From: Rhodospirillales bacterium
GTDB taxonomy: Bacteria; Pseudomonadota; Alphaproteobacteria; Rhodospirillales; UBA2165
Length of the DNA: 64,000 nucleotides
Direction of reading: 5' to 3'
Assembly: GCA_028345065.1 (NCBI GenBank)
Contig: JAOMCN010000004.1
Coordinates: 1-64,000, forward strand
A program made the position numbers and the translations under genes. Positions 9,008-18,195 of this stretch are shown in pieces. The notes below the pieces were generated by a model. That model was not told the origin of the DNA, ran no database searches, and saw only the letters and a list, made by a program, of their open reading frames with translations. Positions within the stretch are counted from its first letter, which is position 1, and every line of letters begins with the position of its first letter.

Positions 9008-9814
9008 CTAATTTCTCGCGCTAAATATCATATCTAACAGCGGTTTATGTAAAACTGGATTGGCGGCGACAATGCTACCCGTATCTAGCATTTTGTCTTG
9101 TCCCGTAAGGTCACTTACAATGCCCCCAGCTTCACGGACAACTAAGATTCCTGCTGCGATATCCCACGGCTTTAATCCACTTTCCCAGAATCCATCAAAT
9201 CTCCCGGCAGCCACGTAGGCTAAATCCAAAGCCGCACTGCCAAAGCGGCGTATACCTGCAGAAGCTGACATCACTGCACCGATTTCCTTAAGAGAAGTCT
9301 CGTGGTCAAAAGGTGTACCACGACCATTAAATGGAATACCCGTGGCAAATATAGATTGGGAAAAGTTGGTTCGAGCTGAGGCTCTAATACGACGATCATT
9401 AAGGAATGCGCCTTGGCCTTTTTCAGCCCAAAAAAGTTGCTCATTAATGGGGTCTAATATTACGCCAGCGGTGATTTGGCCCAGTTCCTCAAGGGCTATA
9501 CAAATAGCAAAATGAGCAATGCCGTGGATAAAATTAGTGGTGCCGTCAATGGGGTCGACGATCCACCGACAATTGGGGTCAACACCTTTAACTTCACCTG
9601 CCTCTTCCATTAAAAATCCAAAATTTGGGCGGGCACGAGTAAGTTCTTCTTTAAGTATTCTCTCCGTTCGAACATCCGCAGCAGTCACAAAATCGCTAGG
9701 TCCTTTCTGGGATACTTGAAGCTGGTCAACTTCACCATAATCTCTTTTGAGACGAATAGAGGCTTTGCGGGCTGCTTGCTTCATTACGTTAATAATTGCC
9801 GATTGTAGGGCCAT
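9008..9814 (-). CDS. suhB: Inositol-1-monophosphatase family protein
   Basis: 268 residues with the metal-binding motifs of the Mg-dependent IMPase fold: MEEAGE, WIVDPIDGTTNFIHG and the late motif GLKPWDIAAG. It hydrolyses inositol or related sugar phosphates; in E. coli SuhB also binds RNA polymerase/NusG complexes. It lies immediately downstream of efp on the same strand, an order common in alphaproteobacteria. The ATG at 9814 has AGGAT upstream. Confidence 0.95.
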   Translation of the reverse strand: MALQSAIINVMKQAARKASIRLKRDYGEVDQLQVSQKGPSDFVTAADVRTERILKEELTRARPNFGFLMEEAGEVKGVDPNCRWIVDPIDGTTNFIHGIAHFAICIALEELGQITAGVILDPINEQLFWAEKGQGAFLNDRRIRASARTNFSQSIFATGIPFNGRGTPFDHETSLKEIGAVMSASAGIRRFGSAALDLAYVAAGRFDGFWESGLKPWDIAAGILVVREAGGIVSDLTGQDKMLDTGSIVAANPVLHKPLLDMIFSARN

Positions 9815-9870
9815 GTGGTGTTTGCATCCTGAACAATTTAAATTGATTCAAGCAGATTGGTAAATGATTC

Positions 9871-10440
9871 TTAGTCTTTAGCCCGTTCAACGTAACATCC
9901 GTCTTCCGTTGAAATAACGATGCGTGAACCGGGTTCGATATGTGGCGGAACCATAGTGCGAAAGCCATTTTCTAAGACAGCGGGCTTGTATGAAGACGCC
10001 GCAGTCTGACCCTTAACTACCGCATCAGACTCCACGACCTCGAATACTACATGAGGTGGTAACTGCACCCCTATGGGATCCTCTTCAAATGTTTCAATCT
10101 TTACTTGCATGCCTTCTTGCAGAAACGTCACTTGTTGTTCACCAATTAAATCGGCGTGAAGGGAAACTTGTTCAAAGGTGCTTCCATGCATGAACGTGTA
10201 CATATCACCATCTGCAAATAGGAATTGATAATCGTTCTGTTCCAAACGGGCGCGTTCGACCGTTTCAGATGCACGAAAGCGCTCATTCAATTTTGTCCCA
10301 TCGCGAATATCCTTCAACTCTACTTGAGCATATGCACCCCCTTTTCCCGGCTGGGTATGTTGAATTTTTACCACGCGCCATAAACGGTCTTGGTGTTCTA
10401 TCACCATACTCGGACGGATCGCATTACCGTTGATTTTCAT
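9871..10440 (-). CDS. efp: Elongation factor P
   Basis: 189 residues from MKINGNAIRPSMV. EF-P enters the ribosomal E site and relieves stalling at polyproline. The acceptor loop QPGKGGA places the modifiable lysine at residue 33. The C-terminal OB domain ends in GSRIVISTEDG. The track starts at TTG 10449, three codons up; ATG 10440 gives the family-standard N-terminus. Neither has a convincing Shine-Dalgarno. It is likely co-transcribed with suhB. Long proline runs occur in TolA and the OmpA-like protein of this window, which are plausible EF-P clients. Confidence 0.96.
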   Translation of the reverse strand: MKINGNAIRPSMVIEHQDRLWRVVKIQHTQPGKGGAYAQVELKDIRDGTKLNERFRASETVERARLEQNDYQFLFADGDMYTFMHGSTFEQVSLHADLIGEQQVTFLQEGMQVKIETFEEDPIGVQLPPHVVFEVVESDAVVKGQTAASSYKPAVLENGFRTMVPPHIEPGSRIVISTEDGCYVERAKD

Positions 10441-10564
10441 CGCAAACAACTATTACATTTAACTGGAATATTAAGGGCGGGGAACCTATCAGGTTGACTT
10501 TATTGCTGCAATGGGCTTTGGGAACTTAGTTCTCGGTAAATACCAACCTTCACAATTAAATATA

Positions 10565-10592
10565 ATCTAATTAGTAAAAATGATCTAATTAG
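10565..10592. repeat. Paired CTAATTAG palindromes upstream of efp
   Basis: The 10-mer ATCTAATTAG occurs at 10565-10574 and again at 10583-10592, 18 bases apart. Each holds the self-complementary octamer CTAATTAG. They lie about 125-150 bases upstream of efp, on the same face of the helix within error. A dimeric operator is possible; AT-rich chance is the alternative. Confidence 0.35.
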
Positions 10593-10729
10593 CGATTATA
10601 GTGTTTAAAGGAAAAGAGCAGAGCCAAGCATCGTAATTATTTATTAGATCATCTCTGAATCATTCAATACCAACCTAAGTTAGACGATATTCTATATTTA
10701 AATAGCCCTATTCTATCAGCATTATTAAG

Positions 10730-11368
10730 CTAATTTTCTGACGATTGAATAATTTGATTGAACTCTTTAACGGCTACGGATGGACCTAAGGGGTGATCCC
10801 AGATAGCTGAAACAACGGCCAGAAAATGGGCGCCAGCGGAGACCAGTGTTGCACAATTCTCAGGCCTAATGCCACCTATAGCGACACAGGGGATAGTTGT
10901 GATGGTGTTCCAAGTTGTTAAAATATCCGAAGAGGGTCGTCCCTTAGAAACCTTTGTTTTTGTCTCGAAAAATGCACCGAATGCAACATAGTTGGCCCCT
11001 TGTTCAGCCGCCCTCATGGCTAGATCAATTGAGTCGAGACACGTTACCCCAACAATGGCATCTTTTCCCACGAGTGCGCGAGATTTCTCATACGACGTAT
11101 CGGACTGTCCTACATGTACACCATCGCATCCCGTGTTGGCGGCTAGCTCTGGGTCATCATTCAATATGAATGCGACATCCCTATCTTGAACTATAGGTCG
11201 CAGGATCTCTATTGTCCGTGCCAACCAGTCCCGAGAAGCATTTTTGACACGTAGTTGCACGCATGCAACGTTACCAGCATCGACAGCAGCAGCAAGATGA
11301 GTTGAGAAAACATTAGGTTCTATAATATCGGGCGTAATCAAATATAATTTGCAGCCGTTGTTAGACAA
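10730..11368 (-). CDS. thiE: Thiamine-phosphate synthase
   Basis: 212 residues of TIM-barrel ThiE: YLITPD at the N-terminus, VQLRVKN, FILNDDPELA, GCDGVHVGQSD, VGVTCLDS and VAIGGIRPEN. It joins HMP-pyrophosphate to thiazole phosphate to give thiamine phosphate. The start is TTG at 11368 with GAGGAAG upstream. thiD, which makes the HMP-PP substrate, is at 31.0 kb. No TPP riboswitch is visible upstream. Confidence 0.93.
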   Translation of the reverse strand: MSNNGCKLYLITPDIIEPNVFSTHLAAAVDAGNVACVQLRVKNASRDWLARTIEILRPIVQDRDVAFILNDDPELAANTGCDGVHVGQSDTSYEKSRALVGKDAIVGVTCLDSIDLAMRAAEQGANYVAFGAFFETKTKVSKGRPSSDILTTWNTITTIPCVAIGGIRPENCATLVSAGAHFLAVVSAIWDHPLGPSVAVKEFNQIIQSSEN

Positions 11369-11714
11369 TTTGACTTCCTCTTCTCGTACTTTACATGCAG
11401 TCTAAGTAATTGGGTGCAGAAAAGTCGATGTTAGATATGGGTTATCAGGTCACGACCCAACTCAAACCGTCGGGTCTATGGTCTATATTTAAAATCCTCT
11501 TTTTAGCACCCATCTGTAAAATAGTATTATTCTTTTACTGGTTCTAACCAGCTTAAGTATGGACGTGATATAAGTGTTTTAATACAGCAATTTTCGACGA
11601 ATACGTAATCTATAAATTCTCGTCAAACCAATATTTCTATTATGTTTTTGCTAGATTATAAGAAGTTTATGATTACGCTAATACCAACAATTATTTGCGC
11701 AAGGGCCGTAATTG
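11369..11714. other. Intergenic stretch between gap and thiE, nothing recognised
   Basis: About 346 AT-rich bases between the thiE start and the gap stop (both minus strand). I see no reading frame or hairpin that I can support. It should contain the thiE promoter. Confidence 0.5.
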
Positions 11715-12722
11715 TTAGAGCAGATTACCCATGGCTTTAGCAGTGTCGATCATTCGGTTTGAAAAACCCCACTCATTATCATACCAACTCATCACTCGGA
11801 CGAACTGCGACTCTATTACTTGGGTTTCCGCCAAGTCAAATATTGAACTGTGCGGATTGTGGTTAAAGTCTACAGAAACAAGAGGCATTTCATTGGTGCT
11901 TAAGATTCCTTTTAGTTTTCCTTCGGAAGCATCCTTTATAGCATCGTTTACGGAATCAATATCGGTTGCTTTAGTTGGAACAAATTTAAAATCAATTACC
12001 GAGACGTTTGGCGTGGGCACCCGTATGGATGTCCCATCTAGCTTGCCCTCCAGTTCCGGTAAAACTAGACCAACAGCCCGGGCTGCACCGGTTGAGGTTG
12101 GGATCATCGAAACGGAAGCGGTCCGGGCCCTATGGAGATCGCCGTGCAAAGTGTCGACTGTTCGTTGATCCCCGGTAAATGAATGTATAGTAGTCATAAA
12201 ACCCCGTTCTATCCCCAGCGCCTCGTGCAATACGTGAGCCACTGGTGCAAGACAGTTGGTTGTACATGAAGCGTTGGAGACAATCCGATGATCTGGGGTC
12301 AACTTATCGCTATTGACGCCATATACAACGGTAATATCGGCTTCTGAAGCTGGCGCGGAAATCAGCACCTTTTTGGCACCTGCATTAAGGTGTGCTGATG
12401 CAGCTAATTTGCTAGTAAATAGACCGGTACATTCCAGTGCAATATCAACGCCCAATTCCTTCCACGGAAGCTTCGAAGGATCTCTCTCCGCGGTAACCTT
12501 AACTGGCCTGTGATCAACTAATATATTATCACCTTCCACTTCTACATTATGAGGTAGTATGCCGTGGATGGTATCAAATTTTAGCAAATGAGCATTGGAA
12601 TTAGGAGGTCCCAAATCATTTATGCAAACTACGTTTATATCTTTGTCATCGTTCTCTAGTATGGCCCTGTAAACTAGTCTCCCAATCCGACCAAAACCGT
12701 TTATCGCAATTTTTAGCGCCAT
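11715..12722 (-). CDS. gap: Glyceraldehyde-3-phosphate dehydrogenase, type I
   Basis: 335 residues. NAD(P)-binding start KIAINGFGRIGRLVYR and catalytic motif SNASCTTNCLAP with the active-site Cys. Converts glyceraldehyde-3-phosphate to 1,3-bisphosphoglycerate in glycolysis, or the reverse in gluconeogenesis. GGAGAA lies before ATG 12722. Divergent from the DUF4164-zapA operon; 12723-12929 should carry both promoters. Confidence 0.97.
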   Translation of the reverse strand: MALKIAINGFGRIGRLVYRAILENDDKDINVVCINDLGPPNSNAHLLKFDTIHGILPHNVEVEGDNILVDHRPVKVTAERDPSKLPWKELGVDIALECTGLFTSKLAASAHLNAGAKKVLISAPASEADITVVYGVNSDKLTPDHRIVSNASCTTNCLAPVAHVLHEALGIERGFMTTIHSFTGDQRTVDTLHGDLHRARTASVSMIPTSTGAARAVGLVLPELEGKLDGTSIRVPTPNVSVIDFKFVPTKATDIDSVNDAIKDASEGKLKGILSTNEMPLVSVDFNHNPHSSIFDLAETQVIESQFVRVMSWYDNEWGFSNRMIDTAKAMGNLL

Positions 12723-12929
12723 TATATTCTCCGTTTAAGGTGGAAAACCAAATTTAAAGTTTATAAATGCGAACCCATTCGAGGTGCCTTCTTTACTCCG
12801 GCGCAAAATTGGCATGAAAATTAGACACGTCAACCGTGAATTTTAAAATACTTTTGTAACACGTGTGCAGTTGACGGCATCATAGCCCACAGCATATTGT
12901 AGTTTGTGGTAATTAGGAATGACGTAACC

Positions 12930-13187
12930 GTGGTAACTGAACCAACTAAACGCTCTTCTGCTAAAATGTCTCCAGTTGGCAAAGCAAAATTGAGGCTTGA
13001 AATAGCTTTGGCCAGCCTTGAAGAGGTTTTGAAGGAAAAAGTCGCCATTGCTCCAGAGGCTGATGACCTTGGCAAGCATCTCGACACGGCTAAACGGGAA
13101 ATAGCAGACTTACAAAAGAAAAATCTCACCATTGCAACACGTCTAGACAAAGCCATCGAAAAAATGAAGGTAATAACGGGTGATTGA
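12930..13187 (+). CDS. DUF4164 family coiled-coil protein
   Basis: About 85 residues. Thr/Lys-rich N-terminus, then a long helix (LRLEIALASLEEVLKEK, LGKHLDTAKREIADLQKKN) matching the small DUF4164 proteins encoded just before zapA in alphaproteobacteria. The track starts at GTG 12906; I prefer GTG 12930, because TTAGGAA lies about 10 bases upstream of it. Its stop overlaps the region just before zapA, so the two are likely translationally coupled. It may act with ZapA at the division septum, but that is inference from the linkage. Confidence 0.7.
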   Translation: MVTEPTKRSSAKMSPVGKAKLRLEIALASLEEVLKEKVAIAPEADDLGKHLDTAKREIADLQKKNLTIATRLDKAIEKMKVITGD

Positions 13188-13192
13188 TAAAA

Positions 13193-13543
13193 ATGTCTCA
13201 AGTCACCGTTACAATTAATGACCGGGATTATGAAATAGCCTGTGATGATGGACAAGAAAATCATCTAATTAAATTGTCTCAATTTGTTGATAAACGGTTA
13301 AGAGAATTGACTGACGTAATCGGTCAAGTTGGAGATGCTCGATTACTTGTGATGGCAAGCTTATTGTTAGCAGACGAGTTGTCTGAAGTTTATACGGAAC
13401 TGGATTCAGCGCAGAATCAACAGCTAACAAGTAGTAAATCAACTTCCAATTTCGGCCTGAATAGTGATGACTTGGACCTTTTTACCTCTAGAATAGAAAA
13501 GATTGTTGAGAACCTCCAACAATCAAAACGAAAATTTGGTTAG
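13193..13543 (+). CDS. zapA: Cell division protein ZapA
   Basis: 116 residues from ATG 13193 (the track's TTG 13184 overlaps the preceding stop). VTVTINDRDYEIACDDGQE and a helix LLVMASLLLADELSEVY define ZapA, which crosslinks FtsZ filaments at mid-cell. The C-terminus is a predicted coiled coil. It is followed by a 202-base gap and the 5-formyl-THF cyclo-ligase gene, the usual proteobacterial arrangement. Confidence 0.92.
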   Translation: MSQVTVTINDRDYEIACDDGQENHLIKLSQFVDKRLRELTDVIGQVGDARLLVMASLLLADELSEVYTELDSAQNQQLTSSKSTSNFGLNSDDLDLFTSRIEKIVENLQQSKRKFG

Positions 13544-13601
13544 ACGCTTTAGGGATTGTAAGGCCTATTATTTGTAGGGCCAAAAATAGTAAATAAAGCA
13601 A

Positions 13602-13643
13602 ACAATAGTTCTTTCAATTCAGGTATCATACTGAAAGTATTGT
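13602..13643 (+). other. Stem-loop between zapA and the 5-FCL gene
   Basis: ACAATA (13602-13607) pairs with TATTGT (13638-13643), and inside it TTCAG (13618-13622) pairs with CTGAA (13631-13635). In many proteobacteria the 6S RNA gene (ssrS) lies exactly between zapA and ygfA. This interval (13544-13745) has structure, but I cannot recognise the conserved 6S central bubble, so I do not call ssrS. Confidence 0.3.
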
Positions 13644-13745
13644 CTAAATCTTGATCTCGTATGGATCTAGTTAAAATTTTTTTTAAGTCTGCAATATCCT
13701 TAGTGTCATTGTTTTAGGGCACTTTGTAGGGGGTTAGGGTTTAAC

Positions 13746-14351
13746 TTGGGAAATACGTTAAAAAATGTCCGATTATTAAATCAAAAGCGCCGGATGCGTA
13801 AAATTGCGCTTGAACGTCGAGCAAATTTAGTCGCGTCAATAGACATCTCTAAATCGGCCGAATTGTTAAAGGCAAATGTCATATCATTATGCAAGCCGTC
13901 ACCAAAAACATCTATTGCTGTTTATTGGCCGTTTCGTGATGAGATAGACGTCACACCTTTACTCAACCAACTTATTTCCATGGGATGTTGTTGTTTATTG
14001 CCAGTTATTATGCGACGTAAAGAACCTTTGCAATTTTGCGAATGGAAACCCGGTGACATTTTACAAGTTTCTCGGTTTGGCACATTGGAACCCAATTTAA
14101 CTCATTCTACGGTTACACCGGAAATACTGATTACTCCTTTATTAGCATTTGACAGTGCAGGATACCGGCTCGGTTACGGCGGAGGATATTACGATCGCAC
14201 CCTAGCAGAATTACGAAAACATTTTAGTGTTTTTGCTATTGGTGCGGCTTATGGCTGTCAGAAGTTTGAGAGTATTCCCCACGATCAATTTGATCAACGC
14301 CTTGATGCAGTGGTTACAGAAAAAGGTATCCACCATATTAGCAAAGATTAA
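13746..14351 (+). CDS. ygfA: 5-formyltetrahydrofolate cyclo-ligase
   Basis: 201 residues from TTG 13746 with GGGGGTTAGGG upstream. Motifs: VYWPFRDEIDVTPLL near the middle, and LAFDSAGYRLGYGGGYYDRTL, the ATP/folate-binding signature. Converts 5-formyl-THF to 5,10-methenyl-THF with ATP, returning stored folate to one-carbon metabolism. It overlaps no neighbour; the ymdB start follows 13 bases after the stop. Confidence 0.93.
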   Translation: MGNTLKNVRLLNQKRRMRKIALERRANLVASIDISKSAELLKANVISLCKPSPKTSIAVYWPFRDEIDVTPLLNQLISMGCCCLLPVIMRRKEPLQFCEWKPGDILQVSRFGTLEPNLTHSTVTPEILITPLLAFDSAGYRLGYGGGYYDRTLAELRKHFSVFAIGAAYGCQKFESIPHDQFDQRLDAVVTEKGIHHISKD

Positions 14352-14364
14352 AGCGCGGAATGGC

Positions 14365-15177
14365 ATGAAAATTATTTATTTGGGCGATGTGGTAGGTAAG
14401 TCTGGTCGAACGGCTGTAATGAAGCACCTACCGATGCTACGGGAAAAATATAATTTTGACTTCTTAATACTGAATGGCGAAAACGCTGCTCATGGTTTCG
14501 GTATTACTCCGAAAATTTGTGAAGAATTTTTTGAAGCGGGAATTGACGTGATCACACTTGGAAATCACGCTTGGGATAAGCGTGAAATTCTGAATTATAT
14601 TCAAAAAGAAAATCGATTGATACGTCCGCTTAATTATCCCGAGAATACTCCTGGTAAAGGGTCAGAATTATACAAGACAAAATCTGGTGATAAGATTTTT
14701 GTCGCCCAAGTCATGGGTTGTTTGTTCATGGAACCGCTAGAGAATCCATTCAATGAAGTTGAGAAATGTTTGAGTAAAATTACCTTGGGTGTGGATGTTA
14801 ATTGTATAATTTTGGATATCCATGCCGAAGCTACGAGCGAGAAGATGGCTATGGGGCACTACTTGGACGGCCGAGTCTCAATGGTGATTGGTTCCCACTC
14901 TCATATTCCAACGGCGGACACACAAATCTTACCCGGCGGAACTGCTTACCAAACGGATGCAGGGATGTGTGGAGATTACGATTCGGTCATTGGTATGAAG
15001 AAAGAACCTTCGGTCAACCGGTTTTTGCAAAAATTGGATAATCAACGGCTGGAACCTGCAGAAGGGGAGGCAACTGTGTGCGGGGTATTATTGGAAACGG
15101 ACGATCTTTCAGGCTTAGCCATTCGAGTACATGCCATCAGGGTAGGCGGCCGATTGACTGCGACAAAGACTGCATAG
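14365..15177 (+). CDS. ymdB: YmdB-family metallophosphoesterase
   Basis: 270 residues from ATG 14365 (MKIIYLGDVVGKSGR); the track start at 14227 adds 46 residues read from within the previous gene. Metal-ligand motifs: GDVVG, LNGENAAHGFGI, TLGNHAWDKRE, DIHAEATSEK and IGSHSHIPTAD. The family (TIGR00282) hydrolyses 2',3'-cyclic nucleotides in Bacillus and influences RNA turnover. In alphaproteobacteria it commonly sits between the folate ligase and yebC, as here. Confidence 0.92.
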   Translation: MKIIYLGDVVGKSGRTAVMKHLPMLREKYNFDFLILNGENAAHGFGITPKICEEFFEAGIDVITLGNHAWDKREILNYIQKENRLIRPLNYPENTPGKGSELYKTKSGDKIFVAQVMGCLFMEPLENPFNEVEKCLSKITLGVDVNCIILDIHAEATSEKMAMGHYLDGRVSMVIGSHSHIPTADTQILPGGTAYQTDAGMCGDYDSVIGMKKEPSVNRFLQKLDNQRLEPAEGEATVCGVLLETDDLSGLAIRVHAIRVGGRLTATKTA

Positions 15178-15460
15178 CGTAGGATTGGGACTGCTCGTCG
15201 GCGCATTGGTTCTTTGTATCTTTGTACTTTAGACCTATCATAATGTGCTTCCAGTAATGACGGAAACTTGTGGTAATTTATTTCTTTTGTAAGCGGTAGA
15301 CTGTAATTATTAAAAGGTGAATAGAATAGTTCAATTTAACTGACAAACTCAGAAGACGAGTTCCTTTTTCGAGACGAAAAAATTTACTGAGTGCGGTGAT
15401 TTAAAAATCTGTGCCAAGTTAATAGTAAATTCTTCTAACCAGTTTTGTTTAGGAAAAAAT

Positions 15461-16087
15461 ATGGTAAAAAATGAGCAAAAACAAACACTTGAACAACTTC
15501 AGTACGTATCGGAACTCCCATTTCCCGAACCAGAAATGCTTCCTCAAGATCTGCAAAAATATATGCATGTTTGTAAAGAGAAACTCGGATTTGTCCCAAA
15601 CGTCATCAAGGCGTTTTCCTTGCGCCCCGAAAAACTTCGTACTTTTATTTCCAAATACAACGAATTAATGCTGAATGATGATACAACTTTAACACGCCTT
15701 GAACGAGAAATGATCGCGGTGGTAGTTTCTTCCTATAATCATTGTGTCTATTGTATTACCTCTCATTCTCAGGCTGTCAGGGAGTACTCTAGTGATCCCG
15801 TTCTTGCGGATATCTTGGTTACAAACTATTCCTCAGCGGAATTAACAAACCGTCAAAGAGCTATGCTGGATTACGCCTGGAAAATGACCGCAAATGTAGC
15901 CGAGACCGGCGATGCCGAGAGGCAACAGCTATTTGATGCTGGATTCACGGCTGAAGAAATTTTCGATATTACCGATATTGTAGCCTACTTTAATTATACA
16001 AATCGGATGACCCATGGTCTCGGTATACAGCCCAACAAGATTTATTTTGGTTTGAACCGGCAACAGGCTGGAAATATCAAGAATTAA
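15461..16087 (+). CDS. Peroxidase-related AhpD/CMD-family enzyme
   Basis: 208 residues. The AhpD-like core has the redox pair HCVYCITSH at about residue 89-97 and a C-terminal part (FDITDIVAYFNYTNRMTHGLGI) typical of the uncharacterised peroxidase-related family TIGR01926. It probably reduces a peroxide or disulfide; the partner is unknown. ATG 15461 follows TTAGGAAAAA. It stands alone between ymdB and yebC with gaps of 283 and 182 bases, so it is likely its own transcription unit inserted in a conserved order. Confidence 0.88.
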   Translation: MVKNEQKQTLEQLQYVSELPFPEPEMLPQDLQKYMHVCKEKLGFVPNVIKAFSLRPEKLRTFISKYNELMLNDDTTLTRLEREMIAVVVSSYNHCVYCITSHSQAVREYSSDPVLADILVTNYSSAELTNRQRAMLDYAWKMTANVAETGDAERQQLFDAGFTAEEIFDITDIVAYFNYTNRMTHGLGIQPNKIYFGLNRQQAGNIKN

Positions 16088-16269
16088 CGAGTTTTGGCAC
16101 GGGCTGAAATCTTTCATGGTTTAAAAAACCTGGGTCGCCCCAATCTCGCCACATTGCCTCGATAGCACAGGTTCAGTATATGATATTTATTGGTCATACG
16201 GACGTGCGTTGCTCAGCGAATCATGTTAATGAACCAGCCGTCTTCGAAACAAAAAACCTAGCGAGAACG

Positions 16270-17025
16270 ATGGCAGGTCACTCTCAGTTCAAGAACATTA
16301 TGTATCGCAAAGGTGCGCAAGATGCGAAGCGTGCCAAGATTTTCTCGAAACTTATCCGTGAAGTCACGGTGGCAACTAAAACAGGACTACCTGATCCAGA
16401 AATGAACCCGCGGTTAAGGGCCGCCGTTTCGGCAGCCCGAGCGGCCAATATGCCCAAAGACAATATTGACCGAGCTATTAAGAAGGCTGTCGGCGGCGAT
16501 GAAGGGGAAAATTTTGAAGAGATACGTTACGAAGGATATGGACCTGGAGGTGTTGCCGTGATCGTTGAGGCACTTACTGATAACCGTAATCGGACGGCCT
16601 CAGAAGTTAGGGCAGCTTTTACCAAGTACGGTGGAAGTTTGGCTGAAACTGGTGCCGTCAGTTTTTTGTTCGAAAGGGTGGGGCTGATAAATTATAATTC
16701 GGAAAAAGTTGATGATGACCTAGTCTTTGAAGCAGCCCTGGAAGCTGGAGCCCAGGATGTGGAATCGGATGGCCCCACGCACAATATTTACTGTGCTCCG
16801 GATGATTTCAGTGTGGTTAGAGATGCGCTTGAGAAAATTCTCGGAGAGCCAGAGATTGCCCGCCTCGACTGGCGTCCCCAGAATACCGTTCCGGTTGAGG
16901 ACACGGGAGCAGAGCAACTAGTTAAGTTGCTCGATACTCTTGAAGATAATGATGATGTACAACGCGTCGCTGCCAATTTTGATATTGCCGATGATGTAAT
17001 GGCGCGTCTAAGTGCCGGGATCTGA
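16270..17025 (+). CDS. yebC: YebC/PmpR-family translation/transcription factor
   Basis: 251 residues from ATG 16270 ([26 protein letters not shown]). The track start at 16180 adds 30 unconserved residues. Core motifs: [36 protein letters not shown] and the acidic end. The family acts as a transcription regulator and, in more recent work, as a ribosome factor for hard-to-translate motifs. It leads the ruvCAB cluster, 4 bases before ruvC. Confidence 0.95.
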   Translation: MAGHSQFKNIMYRKGAQDAKRAKIFSKLIREVTVATKTGLPDPEMNPRLRAAVSAARAANMPKDNIDRAIKKAVGGDEGENFEEIRYEGYGPGGVAVIVEALTDNRNRTASEVRAAFTKYGGSLAETGAVSFLFERVGLINYNSEKVDDDLVFEAALEAGAQDVESDGPTHNIYCAPDDFSVVRDALEKILGEPEIARLDWRPQNTVPVEDTGAEQLVKLLDTLEDNDDVQRVAANFDIADDVMARLSAGI

Positions 17026-17029
17026 ATAG

Positions 17030-17548
17030 GTGAAACAGACTTTAAGGTTTCTTGGCATAGATCCTGGTTTACGTAACACCGGTTGGGGTGTCATTGAAGC
17101 CTGTGATAATATTATTTCACATGTTGCAGATGGTCGGATTGTCAGTAAAGACAAGGCCCCAATGGCGGACAGGCTGCTGCAAATTTTTGATGGCCTCGAG
17201 TGGGTGATTAACACTCACAAGCCTGAAGAAGTGGCGGTAGAGGAAACCTTTGTTAATATCAATGCAGCATCAACACTAAAGCTGGGGCAAGCGAGAGGAG
17301 TGGCAATGCTGGTGCCTGCAAGGTTTTGTCTGCACGTTGCTGAATATTCTCCCAATAAGATCAAGAAGTCGGTTGTTGGGACTGGGCATGCGGCCAAAGA
17401 ACAGGTGCAAATGATGGTGAAAATGCTTTTACCAGGTTGCTTATCGGATTCTGCGGATGCTGCCGACGCTCTAGCTGTTGCCATTTGCCATGCTCATCAC
17501 CGGGATTTGGTTCAAATTACAATGCAAACATCGGGAGTTGATGCATGA
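17030..17548 (+). CDS. ruvC: Holliday junction endonuclease RuvC
   Basis: 172 residues from GTG 17030. Catalytic acidic residues are visible in [23 protein letters not shown] and [15 protein letters not shown]. It resolves Holliday junctions with RuvAB. Its TGA stop overlaps the ruvA ATG (ATGA). Confidence 0.97.
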   Translation: MKQTLRFLGIDPGLRNTGWGVIEACDNIISHVADGRIVSKDKAPMADRLLQIFDGLEWVINTHKPEEVAVEETFVNINAASTLKLGQARGVAMLVPARFCLHVAEYSPNKIKKSVVGTGHAAKEQVQMMVKMLLPGCLSDSADAADALAVAICHAHHRDLVQITMQTSGVDA

Positions 17549-18195
17549 TCGCACGCCTCACAGGTCTACTTGACCATTCGACTGAAGGCTCGGTGATCAT
17601 CAACGTTGGAGGAGTGGGTTATCTGGTATTTTGTTCTACAAGAACATTAGAACTCCTTTTAGCTGAGAGGGAAATGGTCAGCGTTTACATTGAAACACAT
17701 GTACGGGAGGATCATATTCATCTTTACGGTTTCATAGATCAGTTAGAGCAGGAGTGGTTCAAGCTCTTGACAACGGTCCAGGGTGTTGGGGCGAAGGTTG
17801 CTCTTGCAATCCTTTCAGTTGTCGTTCCCGAAACCTTGGCCCAGACAGTAGCTGCGGCTGACAAGGCTGTGATTAGCCAAGCGCCTGGTGTTGGACCCAA
17901 GCTCGCAACCAGGATAATTAGCGAATTGAAAGACAAGATCGGTGATTTGGATATTAGCATGGGTCCTTTTGAATCGAGGACTGGTTTAAATGCAGATTTG
18001 ATTAAAGATCCCAACGCCAATCAAGCGACAGCGGATGCAGTTTCCGCATTGGTTAATTTGGGCTATGGGCGAAACGAGGCATATACAGCCGTTGCCCAGG
18101 CTGTTCAGAGACTCGGGGATTCAGCAGTTGTGGAAATGTTGATCAAAGATGGCCTCTTAGGACTGGCCGCGTCTAAACCAGGAGATCCCCAGTAA
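17545..18195 (+). CDS. ruvA: Holliday junction DNA helicase subunit RuvA
   Basis: 216 residues: OB-fold N-terminus ([11 protein letters not shown]), two helix-hairpin-helix motifs ([13 protein letters not shown] and [19 protein letters not shown]), and a C-terminal domain III ([21 protein letters not shown]) that contacts RuvB. It binds the four-way junction. Four-base overlap with ruvC and one-base overlap with ruvB suggest translational coupling. Confidence 0.97.
   Translation: MIARLTGLLDHSTEGSVIINVGGVGYLVFCSTRTLELLLAEREMVSVYIETHVREDHIHLYGFIDQLEQEWFKLLTTVQGVGAKVALAILSVVVPETLAQTVAAADKAVISQAPGVGPKLATRIISELKDKIGDLDISMGPFESRTGLNADLIKDPNANQATADAVSALVNLGYGRNEAYTAVAQAVQRLGDSAVVEMLIKDGLLGLAASKPGDPQ

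Noticed and set aside
13544-13745. 6S RNA gene ssrS
   Set aside because: Position fits but the conserved bubble and closing stem could not be recognised by eye; left as a checkable finding only.
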